In this document: piece by piece, positions 33,775 through 45,155 of the stretch
Layout: the number at the start of each line of letters is the position of its first letter
Numbering within the stretch: the stretch's first letter is position 1
NCBI RefSeq assembly: GCF_945859685.1
Contig: NC_079147.1
Location: forward strand, 280,465,679 to 280,529,678
Reading direction: 5' to 3'
Origin: Eupeodes corollae
Lineage: Eukaryota; Arthropoda; Insecta; Diptera; Syrphidae
Length of the DNA stretch: 64,000 bases
The notes under the pieces: model-generated
What the model was told of the DNA's origin: nothing
What the model saw: only the letters and a program-made list of their open reading frames with translations
Databases searched by the model: none
Made by a program: the position numbers and the translations under genes

Positions 33775-35285
33775 GGGTTAATACATTTTGGTGGTTATAA
33801 TGCAGCACATACTGGATTTGGGAATTGCACAATTTGTTTTGTTCACCAATTTTGTATAAGAAAAAATAGAGTAACATTTAGTTGTTTATTTATAAAATAA
33901 CCAAATGTTGCTTATTTCAGCAATACACGAAAATGATGACGGTAGAAGGTTAAAATTATATAAGACTATAAATTATAAACGCTTAAAATTTAATTATTTA
34001 AATAAAAAAATAAAGCAGACACTTATTTTAATTTGTTTTCATTTTCATGATTCTATATGTTCTATTTTGTAAAAAGGTAAGTTACAATCATTTTACAACT
34101 TTTCTTTGGTATAATAAGCACACACTTAAGGGGATATTACTACCCTTATTATGTAAAGACATAGTGTGAGCTCTAGGAAAGGAAGAGAGGGATTGAAAGG
34201 AGGTGTCGGTGCACATTGGTTATGAATTCCTAAGTATTGCAATGAGTGGGAAAGACAGAGTGTGGTAAGGCATTCCAAATTCACGCAGTTCGGCTAAAGA
34301 ACGATTCTCTGTGCTTGACAGTGCTGAAGTTGGACTTGAGGGTATACTGATGAGCATTTCTAGAAGCGCGAGCATAACGGTTGAACTATTTAAAGGAAGG
34401 TATCCTGTTGGCTTTTTCACTAGATAACGGTAAAAAAGAGTGGAACTTTACGACGATTTTCAAGCGACGTAAATAATCCCATAATGGTATTATCACCAAA
34501 CAATCTAAATGCTCTTCGTTCAATACTGTCCAAGAGGCTCAAATAAGTTGCAGGAGAACCATACCAGAGATTGGGGTTATACTTAAGCTTTGAACTTATA
34601 TAAGTTTTATAGATCAGAGGGGAAGAAAAACTTCTTGCATCGCTTTAGAAAACCCAAACATCTTGCGGCATTTTTGGCGACCTCGCGTTTGTAATCGTTC
34701 CACGAGAGGTGTTTGGTGGTACACATACCGAGAATATTGAGGTGTTCAGTTTTCTTGATTTTCGAAGTAGATATTGAAAACCACGCCGTTTCTTATTCCC
34801 TATTGTACAATTCTGTTTAGGGCGGAATTTAATAAGCTTATCATAACGAATATAAAAAGCTACGAGTACTATTGTCAGCGAAACAATGTATTAGATTAGA
34901 AGTTGCAGACAGGAGATCATTCATACAAATGGGAAAGAGTGTTGGAGATAGAACAGAGCCCTGGGGTACACCAGCATGTATTTTGTGGTTTTTAGCCTTG
35001 AACCCATCCAAAACAACTTGTATTGAAAGATCCGAATGGTAATTCCTAATCTAATGATTGAAGGATTCATTAAAACCATAAGAACCCATTTTTGATAAAA
35101 GAGACTGATGCCAAACCCTATCAAATGCTTTATTGCTGCAAAAGCCGTCGGTCATTAAGAAGCTTCTCGATCTTCGAGATATTTCCTGAGCTGATAATTA
35201 ATAAGCTTTTCCATGACCTTCGAAAAAAGGGACGTATGTAATGCATCAGACGTCGGTAATTTGAGGGTGAGGAAGATTTGACTTT

Positions 35286-36136
35286 GGATGTATTCATAAA
35301 CGCAGAAAACGTGCCCTAGTACAATCGCATTTGTTTTCTGATGCATTTATGAACGCACTCCCAATGCAGAATGTCTGCAGTAAAGAAAAAGTTCTGATTT
35401 ATTCCGATTTGTATGTAAACAGAGTTCATAAACGTCAGAGAATAATGGCTGCCAAATAAATTTTATTGAACTGGATTTTTGATTGTCTTGCCGAAAAAGA
35501 AAAAAAAATTATAATTACATCTGCAGCCAAACAAATTTAGCTGCTCAATCTGCCCGACGCTGACGGCAGTCTGACGTTTATGAACGGTAGGTACCACAGT
35601 TCGGCTAGGTTAAGCATTATTCACATGAGCACGACCAACGACCAACGACCAACGAATGAACGAATATTCGTCGATTTTGACATTTCTTTCACATGAGAAT
35701 TTTTAATTCGTCGCGAATAAAGTTTGACTTTGACCACCGAAACCAAAACAAGAATGATTTTTTAAGGTTAAGTACGCGTGATTATTTTATTCGTTGGGAG
35801 TGTGGATAATGTGGAACGCGAATTAGGTTTGACGGTTCGTATTTACTTACATTTTTTTCGCGACGAATAAATTTGTTTTCTTAAATTTATTAATATATCA
35901 TATTGAAAAGTAATAGTATGCATCATAAATCAAATAGAAACTATATTGTTATCGTTTTGTTAAGGATTTGTGTGGAAATATGTCTTCAAACGTATATAAA
36001 CTCACATTTTGTAAGCCATTCGTCGTTCGTTGGTCGCGCTCATGTGAATACTGCTTTAGTTCGATCGAAAATCTGACTTTATGAATGCAGATAACGCAGT
36101 TCTTAGTTAGTTAGGCTAAAGTTTATAAATACACCC
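35286..36136. mobile_element. TATTCATAAAC-ended MITE with a nested Harbinger MITE
   Basis: Ends GGATGTATTCATAAACGC and (reverse complement) GGGTGTATTTATAAACTT are flanked by TTT, and removing the segment restores LINE copy 3 across the junction (compare copy 2 at about 38880-38900). The ends resemble the GCATTCACAAAG family. The Harbinger MITE copy B lies inside it at 35613-36055. Confidence 0.65.
35613..36055. mobile_element. PIF/Harbinger-type MITE, copy B
   Basis: Ends AGCATTATTCACATGAGC and (reverse complement) AGCAGTATTCACATGAGC are flanked by TTA at 35610-35612 and 36056-36058. The interior matches copy A throughout (GTGGATAATGTGGAACGCGA). There is no coding sequence. Confidence 0.85.
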
Positions 36137-36869
36137 TTTTTTAGGGATGGGCTGATGCTGTTTTGCATCCGCTCGGAAAGACTCCTTAGGTGAAGGGCAG
36201 ATGGAAAAGCTTACGCAATTGTTTTGCCAGCGTTGAAGAACACCTCTTCAGAAGAATAGCGGGGATATCATCCGGACCAGCGGATTTAGGTATGTATTTA
36301 GACCTTTTAGGACTCTCGCTACAGTACGAGTGCGATAAAAAGATTGGCCCCATATAAACAATAATACGCTCAACAATGGCGGCTCCAGGATTTATTTTTA
36401 GAGTAGGCACAATATATATATATACTATATGGTTTATATGTGTATGTTTACTGCATAAATAATCACATTTTAGAATTTTTTAAAATTTATTCAATACGAA
36501 GAAAAATTATAACAGCTTATTAGAGTGAATATTAAAGATGTTAAAAAGTTTAAAAACAAAATCTATCTCAGATACTTAAGATCCTTAAGCTATCATCCAT
36601 TTATGTAAGTAAATTCACTTACACATCATTTGCCTTAAAAACAGTATATTTAATATTTAGGTAAGGTATTGAAATAAGTATAAAGAACAAAAGTTGAGAA
36701 ACAATATTGAAATGAAATAAATTTCATAGCTAACTTATGAAATACAATAATTGACTATAGGTAATGAAGCAGTTAATCTGTCATTTGTCTTATATTTCAA
36801 AATTACGTTCAATGACGAATTGGAATATCACTAGGTGCCAAAAAGAGTAGTAGTTAAGAAATAAAATAA

Positions 36870-37490
36870 TAAAACCGTAAATAAAACTTTTATTTTGGAC
36901 TTACACTTAGTAAACTTTTCTTCTGCCTTTTTGGGAAGCAAATTCATCAACGACAGGCTCGGGGTTCTTGAAAAGTTCATAGCTTCATTTTCTATGGATT
37001 GCACTTCCAAACTACTTAGTCTCTTCCCAGTCATTGTGGCTCTTTAGTTGGATTTATTTCTTCTCATTATGGAAAATGTTCTTTCCGCGGTTGCCATTAA
37101 AATCGTCATGATAAGTTTTAATTCTTTTAATGGTGGGAAATCGTCTTAGTCTTTTAACACATCTAAACCATCTTTAGCGTTGCCAAACATTGATTTTCCC
37201 AAACCACACTGCACTTTTAAGGTTTATAAGAAGTCTGTGTAGTTTCCTTAAAGCTTAGCAAAACTACACAACACTTGTGGATTTAAAAAATCTGGTGATT
37301 TAGGGTCGCAAGCTGATATGCAAGTAATTGGTAGGTCATTGTCATTAAATCTGTTACCCATTTCACCTAAAATGTTGTCTAAGGTGCTTAAATTCTCTGC
37401 TTTAAATTTCATGAAATTACTCTCTAACTCGGCCTCATGTCTACCTTTTCAAATTGTTTCCATGATTATTTTTTTTAATAAACAAACACT
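36870..37490 (-). pseudogene. hAT transposase, C-terminal dimerisation region
   Basis: The minus strand reads KIIMETI and HEAELESNFMKFKAENLST, then DPKSPDFLNPQVLCSFAKL, then ATAERTFSIMRRNKSN, a stop, and RATMTGKRLSSLEVQSI. The last part is the hAT C-terminal dimerisation motif (xATAERSFSxLRRxK...RxTMxxxRLxxL). Stops make it inactive. It belongs with the middle section at 39960-40720, separated by LINE copy 2. Confidence 0.75.
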
Positions 37491-37493
37491 CAA

Positions 37494-39950
37494 AGGGATA
37501 TTACTACCCTTATTATGCAGAGGCACAGTGTGAGCACTACGAAGAGGAGAGAGGGTTTAAAAGCAGATGTCGGTGCACATTGGTTTTGAATTCCTGAATA
37601 TTGCAATGACTAGGAAAGACAGACTGTGGTAAGGCATTCCACATTCGCGTAGTACGGCTAAAGAACGAATCTCTGTATTTGACAGTACGACAAAGTTGGG
37701 CTCGAGGGTATACTAATGATCATTCCTAGAAGCGCGAGTATTACGGTTGAACTGTTTAAGGGGAGGAATGCAACTGGCTATTTCACTAGAGCATAAGCCG
37801 TTAAAATAACGGTAAAAAAGGGTCAGACAAGAGACCTTACGACGATGTTCAAGCGAAGTAAATGAACTTATGATGATATTATCATTTATCAATTTAAATG
37901 CTCTACGTTCAATACTATCCATAGGCTTAAGTAAGTTGCACCAGCCCAGAGATGGGAGTTATAATCAAGCTTTGGACGTATGTAAGTCTTGTAAATACCA
38001 CCAGATCAGAAGGGGTGAAATATTTCTTGCATCGCCTAAGGAAACCCAAACACCTTGCGGCATTTTTGGCGACATCTCGTATGTGATCGTTCCACAAAAG
38101 GTGGTTGGTGACACACATACCGAGAATATCGAGGTGTTCAGTCTCATTGATGCAAAGCCATCCATGGATAATGGCAATGGGGTATATCTCGCTTTAACGA
38201 TACAAGTCAGCATTGGGTTTTCGAAGCATTGAATTCCACGCGGTTTTTTAATCCCCATTGAACAATGCTGTTTAGATCGGAATTTAATGAGCTTATCATA
38301 TTTTGTCGTTGCAGTTCCACATCCGAAGAAAAGGGATGTGAGTCTGAAAACGAATATGAAAAGCTAAGAGTACTATCGTCAGCGAAACAATGTATTGGAT
38401 TAGATGTTGCAGACAGAAGATCATTAATAAAAATGAGAAAGAGTGCTGGAGATAAAACAGAGCCCTGGGGCACGCCAGCATTTATTTTATGGTTTTCATA
38501 CTTGAATGCATCTAATACTACTTGTATTGAACGATCCGAAAGGTAATTACTAATCTATTGAAGCAGGGATTCATGAAAACCGAAAGCACGCATTTTCGAT
38601 AAGAGAGCCTGATGCCAAACCCTATCAAATGCTTTTGAAATATCAAGTGCAATAATCTTACTTTCTCCAAAACGATGTAAAGATTTGCTCCACTGTTCGG
38701 TGAGATGAACCATGAGATCACCAGTGGACCTTACTACGAAAGCCGTATTGCCGGTCATTAAGAAGCTTTCGATCTTCAAGATATTTCTTGAGCTCATAAT
38801 TAATCAGCGTTTCCATGACCTTGGAAAGAAGGGACGTACTCGTAAGTGCAATCGGTTGGTAGTTAGAGGGTGAGGAAGATTCGCCTTTTTTGGGAATAGG
38901 CTGGACAAATGCCGTTTTCCATCCGCTCGGAACGCGACCTGAGGAGTAGGACAGATGAAAAAGCTTACGCAGTTTTGCCAGCGTTGAAGAACACCTCTTT
39001 AGAACAAAGCGAGGATACCATCCGGTCCAGCGGATTTATGTGTGTTTAGATCTCTTAGGACTCTTGCCACGGTACGAGTGCGAAAACAGATTGGTCCCAT
39101 AGAATCACTAACTCGCTCAAGTACAGGCGGAGTCATAACACTCACTGGCAGCGTAGAATTGGCGGCGAACTGCCTAGCAAAGAGTTTAGGTTTCTCTAAA
39201 GAGCTAACAAAAGGAGTGTCATTGACAACGAGCGTAGGAACCGAAGAAGAGGAAGAATTCCTCATGTTTTTTACAAATGACCAAAAATTTGTACTGCCTT
39301 TGGGACATTGCAGTATTTTTTGCCGTTTATTTTGGTCATGTAAAAACTTCGTCCGTCGAATATGGGCGTTGGAGGCCTTCCTGGCTTGTTTGAACTTTTT
39401 CCGGCTTTCCTCAGTACGGTTGGCTTTATAGCAACGGAAACTAACCTCTTTGGCCCTAATAACCTCTTTACAGCTCGCATCAAACCAAGCGTTTTCCTTG
39501 GGTCTGATACTTTTAACCCTGTTTGGTATAAAAGTTCTCATTCCCAGGAGAATTAAACTTGTGATCATATCAGCGCTGGCGTCAACGTCACTATCGAGGA
39601 AGCATAGTGACCAGTTAAAGATCCTGAAGTAATTATTGGGGCTGTTCCAGTTGGATTCGATAAAGGAAGCAATAGTGAATGATTTGCTTATTCACGGAAA
39701 ATTTAAACCACGTATAATTAAAAAAGGTATTGATCCAAAGACCATATTGTGGTAAGAGCTGATAAGCAACATCATTCCTAATGTATATGGCGAGGCAATG
39801 GTGGGAAAAGAATAAAGGCACCTCACCTACTTGGGTTTCACTTAGTGCCAAAACAGCTGGCCTGTATGAAACAGTATGGCGGTATGCCAACAAAAAATTT
39901 GCCCTTAGCCAACGAATACTACAATAATCTACTCTGAAATGTCCAGTCAT
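37494..39950 (-). pseudogene. LINE copy 2, inserted in hAT 1
   Basis: The minus strand carries, from 39950 down, an endonuclease start-like part (ALSETQVGEVPLFFSHH), KENAWFDASCKEVIRAKEVS, SAGPDGILALF, IALDISKAFDRVWHQAL, PQGSVLSPALF and the catalytic CFADDSTLSF, then MDSIERRAFKLIND and a 3' UTR ending at 37494. It is the most complete copy of this family in the window and lacks RNase H. Frameshifts break it at several points. No clear target duplication was found. Confidence 0.75.
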
Positions 39951-39959
39951 TGCAATTGA

Positions 39960-40720
39960 TTACATTAGCATCGAGGCTTCCCGTTGGCTTTTGTTTGCGG
40001 CGACTATTGCCAGAGTCTGTGTTGAGGTCAATATTACAGGTTTTACACAGCTCCTGTGTTTCTTGGATGAATTTGGCAAATTGTGTATCTATTCTTAAGA
40101 GACCTAAATGATCTATTGTTGCTTTTACAAGCTTAATGCATTTCCCTATATCTATGGTTGAGGACTGCAGTTATTTTGATAGAATACTAACAAGTTGTAG
40201 AATACCCTCAAGACACACTAGGGCGAAAGCTCTTAGTTTAGTACTTAGAGCACATTTTTGCAAAGCATTAATAATACTGCCGAGTTGATTTTTGAAGAAC
40301 TGTACGCCTTTATATTTGGCAACCCATCTAGTATCGCTGTGTTGAGGCACTGTAATGATTTTTTACCAATCTCAGTCTCTTTTGAGAAAACGAATAGTAG
40401 AACGCAATATGTGCTGCAACTGGTTAAGTATAATTGGAAATGAACAAAAGTGTAACTCAACACTTTGTAAACCAAGAAAACAGACAATTTTTTCAACTGT
40501 AGTTTGCTTAGAGCATTTTTTTTGGCGGCGTTAGAAGTTCAGGTGGAAACAAAAAGCGGGTGTCTCCGTATTTTTTTTGTACAGACAATGCTACGAGAAC
40601 ATACTTGTGAAGTTCCATTGCCCACTTTATATAGTCCAGATTCCTCAATTAGATTAGTATTTTCATCATTTAAGCAGTTCCATAATTGCAAGATCAAATT
40701 TTAGGTTTGATTGTTGCAGA
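39960..40720 (-). pseudogene. hAT (DUF4371-type) transposase, middle region
   Basis: The minus strand reads SKETEIGKKSLQCLNTAI, INSAVLLMLCKNVL, then DIGKCIKLVKATIDHLGLL and FIQETQELCKTCNI, with a basic RRKQKP tail. This is the all-alpha segment found between the DDE residues and C-terminus of zf-MYM/DUF4371-type hAT transposases. Frame changes are present. Confidence 0.6.
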
Positions 40721-41082
40721 AATATTCCTGAAAATGTATTTTTGAGGGACTATGTTAGAGTTAGATTTTTGTTTGTAGTTAGATTTTGGAATACAAATTT
40801 GAGGGAACCATGTTTTAAAAATAAGTTACTTTGTGTTAAGCATCTTTAAGGAATAGAAATAGGCAATATGGTTACACACAATACCATCTAAATGAGTGCA
40901 TTAAATAGATTTAAGTAACTTTTTATTCCAGTATGGGGAAACCGAACACCCAATTGAAAGAAAAACAGTGAACGCGCCAAAACTAAATAATGTTATCTTA
41001 ATTACGAATTTTTTAGCATATGAACATTTCTAGACATTTTACAATGTGAAAAATTAAATATGCTATAAAAAAATTGGCTGCT

Positions 41083-42406
41083 ATTAATAAATAAATAAGT
41101 TGGGTGACGCAACAGTCCGTTTGAGAACTATAGGGCCTAGTGACTGACAACTTTCAACCATTTCTCTGTGCGAGTACTGTTGTCAGGGATGGAAGGGACC
41201 TACAGTTTCCTCAATTAGAATCCGAATGGCAAATTTGAGAAAGCACTTTTCATGACAAGAATTAGGTTCGGTTAGTTTGGAGTGGCTGTCTAGATGTCAT
41301 TGACGCACCTAGACCTCAAGGGTCCATTGTGATACCACTAATGAGGTTAGGTACTCATGGGAGAGTAATGAATTTAAACAAACTATTTTGTACTTTTAAT
41401 AAAGTTAGAGAGACGTTTTGCGTCAATCGTTGCCAGTTCACTGGTGTTATCGAAGAAGGGATTACCGAGAAAGTTATTCTTTCTAATGGAGAGTGCTGGA
41501 CATGTACATAGAAGGTGTTGGACCGTTTCCTCTTCCTCCTCGTCCATGCAGCTTCTACAGAAGTCATTTGTGTAGACCCCTAGCCTCAGAGCATGTCTTC
41601 CTATGAGGCAGTGTCCCGTTATTACTCCAATTGTAGAGCTTATAGTTTGTCTGCTCAGTGATATCAAGCCTTTTGACCGTTTTAAGTCAATACTTGGCCA
41701 TATTTGCTTGGTTGCTAGGCAGGTGGTACTTTGTGACCATCTAGCATTTGTTGTTTCTAGAGCATATTGCTTGAGAAGATGATAACATGAGGCAGATGTG
41801 TTCCGTTTTTGGCGAACTCATCGGCTTTACAATTTCCCGGAATGTCTCTGTGGCCCGGCACCCAAATGAGGTGAATGTTAAACTGTTCCGTCATCTCATT
41901 CAGAGATGATCGACAATCGTGGACTGTTTGAGAGTTTGTGGAGACAGACGCGAGAGATTTAAGAGCGGCTTGGCTGTCTGACAAGATTCGTATATCCTTG
42001 CAAGATATAACGTTTTCTTTGAGCCAGGATAGTGCTTCTTTAATCGCCGTTACTTTTGCCTGGAATACACTACATTGATTGAGAAGTCTATAGGATAGAC
42101 TGAGATTCAGTTGTTCTGAAAAGATACCACTTCTAACTCCGTGATCGGTCTTTGAACCGTCATTATAGAAGTGTACCGCATCGTCTTCCAGGGGTCTCTC
42201 TTCTTCCCAGGAGGATCTTGAAGGGATGGACACATGGAAGCTTTTACCGAATACCATTTTTGGAGTGGTATAGTTTAAGCGATCTGGGATAGATCTGAAA
42301 CTGACAAGAAATGTGAAATGACAAGAATTACTCTTGGGGAATTTTTCAATTCCTCGCAAAAGGCAGTACCCGTGAAAAAAAAACTTTAGGTGGCATAGGC
42401 AGTTAG
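41083..42406 (-). mobile_element. tRNA-derived SINE, copy 2, split by a LINE
   Basis: The SINE body (GGCCCTATAGTTCTCAAACG, then ACTGTTGCGTCACCC) with an AATAAATAAATAA tail at 41083-41099 runs to 41264 and resumes at 42318. The 13-bp ATGACAAGAATTA is repeated at 41252-41264 and 42318-42330, the target duplication of the LINE between. The tRNA head is missing at the far end. Confidence 0.75.
41265..42317 (-). pseudogene. 5'-truncated I/LOA-like LINE, inserted in SINE copy 2
   Basis: The minus strand encodes an RNase H domain (NDGSKTDHGVRSGIFSEQL, FQAKVTAIKEA, ILSDSQAALKS, WVPGHRDIPGN, ADEFAK) and then a C-terminal zinc-knuckle tail (ITGHCLIGRHALRLGV, FCRSCMDEEEEETVQHLLC). RNase H retains the D-E-D-like pattern and the PGH histidine region, with an open frame of 200 codons. 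The element is 5'-truncated as usual for LINEs. It is related to the copy at 30241-31500 but not identical. Confidence 0.75.
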
Positions 42407-42474
42407 TTGTTGATGAATTTGATGAAGGTTAACTGAAGTGGAAATTTCTTTAATGAACATACTTAACATATTAA

Positions 42475-44726
42475 GCCACATTTTGGCCTGAGTTTCGCTT
42501 TCCTATCATGCATACAAAAGAAACTAGAGAAAAAATAAAATTGTAGCAACAGCCAAGTTTTTTCCCTGGAATACTGTTGGTCCCTGAAATTTCTTTTATC
42601 CGCCAATAAAATTATGCTAAGCGACATTTTTGAAAATCTTATTGTCTTAAGCAACCAAAGTTCCACAAAAATTTTTTGTCAGATGTCGCATTCAAGTGAT
42701 AACGAAATGGGAACCCATCCCCCAAAAAAGAAGGCATATTATAATGAGGGAGTGGTGGATGCGAGATCTATAAAAAGGCTGTCAAGCCAAAAAATCTTTG
42801 CAAGCAAATCCGTGCTAAAGCTGCCAAAACAAGCGTGGAACAAAGGTCACTAATTCGCAAAGGTAAGACATTTTAATTTGTATTGGAAGCTGCCGTATGT
42901 CCAGCGAATGATTGGATTTTGCCTTCTGTTGAACAAGTTTCCATCAAAAGACGACGAACCAAAAATGCCGAAAAGAAAACAGAAACAAGAAAATATTTCA
43001 TAAATTTTGAAGGGAAGAAAGAACAGGTTTGTATGCAGTTCTTACTTAGGACCCTAGATATTTCGAGCCGGGTTGTGTCGTCCGCTCTAAAACAGCAAAT
43101 GCTACATCAGAAGAAATTAAAGCAGATGTTTGCAGTTTTATAGAAAGCTTGCCAAAAGCCCCATCACACTATTGCCGATCCCCGACCAATCGCACTCATC
43201 CGCCAACAGAATACTTTAGCATATCCAATTTATACAGGAACTATAAATCAAAACAAGTGGAAGAAGGTAAAACTGCTGTTTCCAAAAAAATATTCCGAAG
43301 GATTTTCAAACCCTATAATATTGGCATTCACATTCCAAAAAAAGACAAGAGCACCTTTTGTGAAGCACATAAATCCCGCGTGTTGGAGGACAAAGAGAAA
43401 GTTCTTGTTTTGAAGCACTCCCAACAAAAGAAAAACAGCCAAAAATTATTTATGGATGATCAGGAAAAGGCCAAAAACTGTCCATCATTCGTGTGTGCTA
43501 CTTTTGATCTACAGAAAGTCTTAAACGTTCCACATACGCAAAGCATGCTCTTTTACTATTCAAGAAAGTACCCATTCAATAAAGAGGAACTCAAAATGGC
43601 TATGCTTTTTTTTGGGGTGAGATTGATGGAATGCGGAGAGCAAATGAAATTTGTTCAATTCTCTTTAAGTACTTTAGTATTGTTGATGCCAGAGAAACTG
43701 TGACTTCCATTGCCCTGTATTGTCATAGCTGTCCCCGCCAAAACAAAAATCGTCAGATTATCACAATGATTTGTTTGTTTCAAAAGAAAGCTAAGAACGT
43801 AAATCAAATCTCTCTCACCTTTCGTTTGCCAGGGCATACTTATATGCCTGTTCATGCCACCATAGAGCGTTTCGTCAAAAAAAGAACAATTTGGACGCCG
43901 ATGGAATGGATAATCATTATTGCCAATTCAAGGATAAATCCAAGGCCTTACGAGGTTATAAAACTAACTATAGATGATTTTTGCGACTGGAAGAAATAAG
44001 CTTTGAAATATTTTCCAACGCAGGGAGTTAAAACTAGGGAACAAACTAGTTTTAAAATATCTGAATCCAACATTTTTTTGTTCTCTTAGTCATCCTGTGA
44101 CATCAAGTATTCAATATTTAAGTCCAGAGACATGGAACCACCTTCATACACGTTGGATTTGTATCGAACTCGAAATCAAGTTAAATGTCTTGAAAATATT
44201 GATGACCCTGATATTTTATACACCGCAAAACTGCCAATATCGGGGCCAAAGAAAAAAGACTTAGAAACTCTACTCAAGAAGAAGTTTATCCCCGAACGGT
44301 ATATCCAGGAATACCGAGAAATCATTGACATTGTTGGTGAGAAGGAAGATGTTTTACCAGAGACTGATGAAGAAGACGACTTATCAGAAAATCAACTGAA
44401 TCAGTGATCTGTAAATTTTCATATCTGAAAAGTTAATTATTTTTATTTATTTTAAAATTGAACTGTTTTCTTTTTTATTTTCGGAAGTATAATGTTATTT
44501 TTAATGATTATTTTAACTTTGTTGATAATAAAAAACTCAATAAAGCAAATGAACTGAGCGACAATATTTCTTGGAATCCTGTAATATTTCCTACCACCCA
44601 TTGACCTAAGCGCCATTTAGCCACTGTATCAAGCGACAATCTGTAGACCATGAAAATGTTCTAAGCGACAAAAACTTTTTATCTGATCAAAATTTCGTCC
44701 ATGTAATGGTACAAAAAAAATGTGGC
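42475..44726 (+). mobile_element. Candidate mobile unit with a DUF7869-like gene
   Basis: GCCACATTTT at 42475-42484 and its reverse complement AAAATGTGGC at 44717-44726 bracket the DUF7869-like relic. A motif TAAGCGACA also occurs inside both sides (about 42617 and 44648). No target-site duplication was found, so the boundaries are a hypothesis. It lies within hAT 1, next to SINE copy 2. Confidence 0.35.
42683..44407 (+). pseudogene. DUF7869-like protein, decayed
   Basis: Successive frames give a basic N-terminus (MSHSSDNEMG), then SIKRRRTKNAEKK, FEGKKEQVCMQFLLRTLDIS, SLPKAPSHYCRSPTNRTH, KKIFRRIFKPYNIGIHIPKK, CATFDLQKVLNVP, ALYCHSCPRQNKNRQI, LPGHTYMPVHATIERF and PMEWIIIIANSR. This block order is that of a repeat-rich insect family with a DUF7869-type, possibly RNase H-like, core. 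The aspartates usual in LYSDSCxGQNKNR and GHTYMPVDxxH-like motifs are replaced by histidine here, and there are at least three frame breaks, so it is dead. The final 91 codons (44132-44407) form an acidic tail. Confidence 0.6.
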
Positions 44727-45155
44727 CCAAATCTCAATCAAAATTATGCTTATCACTTAAAAATACACAATTAATTGCCTACGCAGGAGTTTTTTTTTCG
44801 TCTCCTGTAAAATTCTTAAAATGTCGTTTAATACATTCTTCCGAGAAGGCATCGATATGTTTTCTTCTATGATCTGCGTTTGTAAAATGAAATCTACGGT
44901 ACTCTTTAAACAACAATAAGTAAACTTGAACTTTGGTAAGTAAACATTTTTAAGGAATGAATGAAAATTGTATTTTGCGTTAAATTGTGGGAACTTTTTT
45001 GCCATATATATTTTTGAAAATTTAGGGTAGGCCCGCTGGAGCCGCCACTGGCGCTCAATGACAGGCAGAGTCATAGGACTCACTGGCAGCGTTGAATTGG
45101 CGGCGAACTACCTAGCAAAGAGTTTAGCTTTCTCGAGAGAGCTAACAAATGGAGT

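Larger units (their letters stand above)
36374..45050 (-). mobile_element. hAT transposon 1, with several elements nested in it
   Basis: The left end CAATGGCGGCTCCAG and right end (reverse complement) CAGTGGCGGCTCCAG are flanked by ACGCTCAA (36366-36373) and GCGCTCAA (45051-45058), an 8-bp target duplication as expected for hAT. Transposase pieces lie on the minus strand at 36870-37490 and 39960-40720. LINE copy 2, a SINE with its own LINE insertion, and a DUF7869-like unit account for most of the 8.7 kb; without them about 2.6 kb of hAT sequence remains. Confidence 0.75.
34128..45155 (-). mobile_element. LINE copy 3, split by nested insertions
   Basis: The minus-strand LINE survives as three blocks: 34128-35285 (3' UTR to RT), 36137-36373 (N-terminal RT region with SAGPDDIPAILLKRCSS) and 45059-45155. 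Joined, they follow the order of LINE copy 2. The first gap holds a MITE, the second an 8.7-kb hAT element. RT text such as IGFGISLFYQKWVL (shifted frame) and stops show it is inactive. The 3' terminus TACCCTTATT-type sequence at 34128-34150 is shared with copies 1 and 2. Confidence 0.7.
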
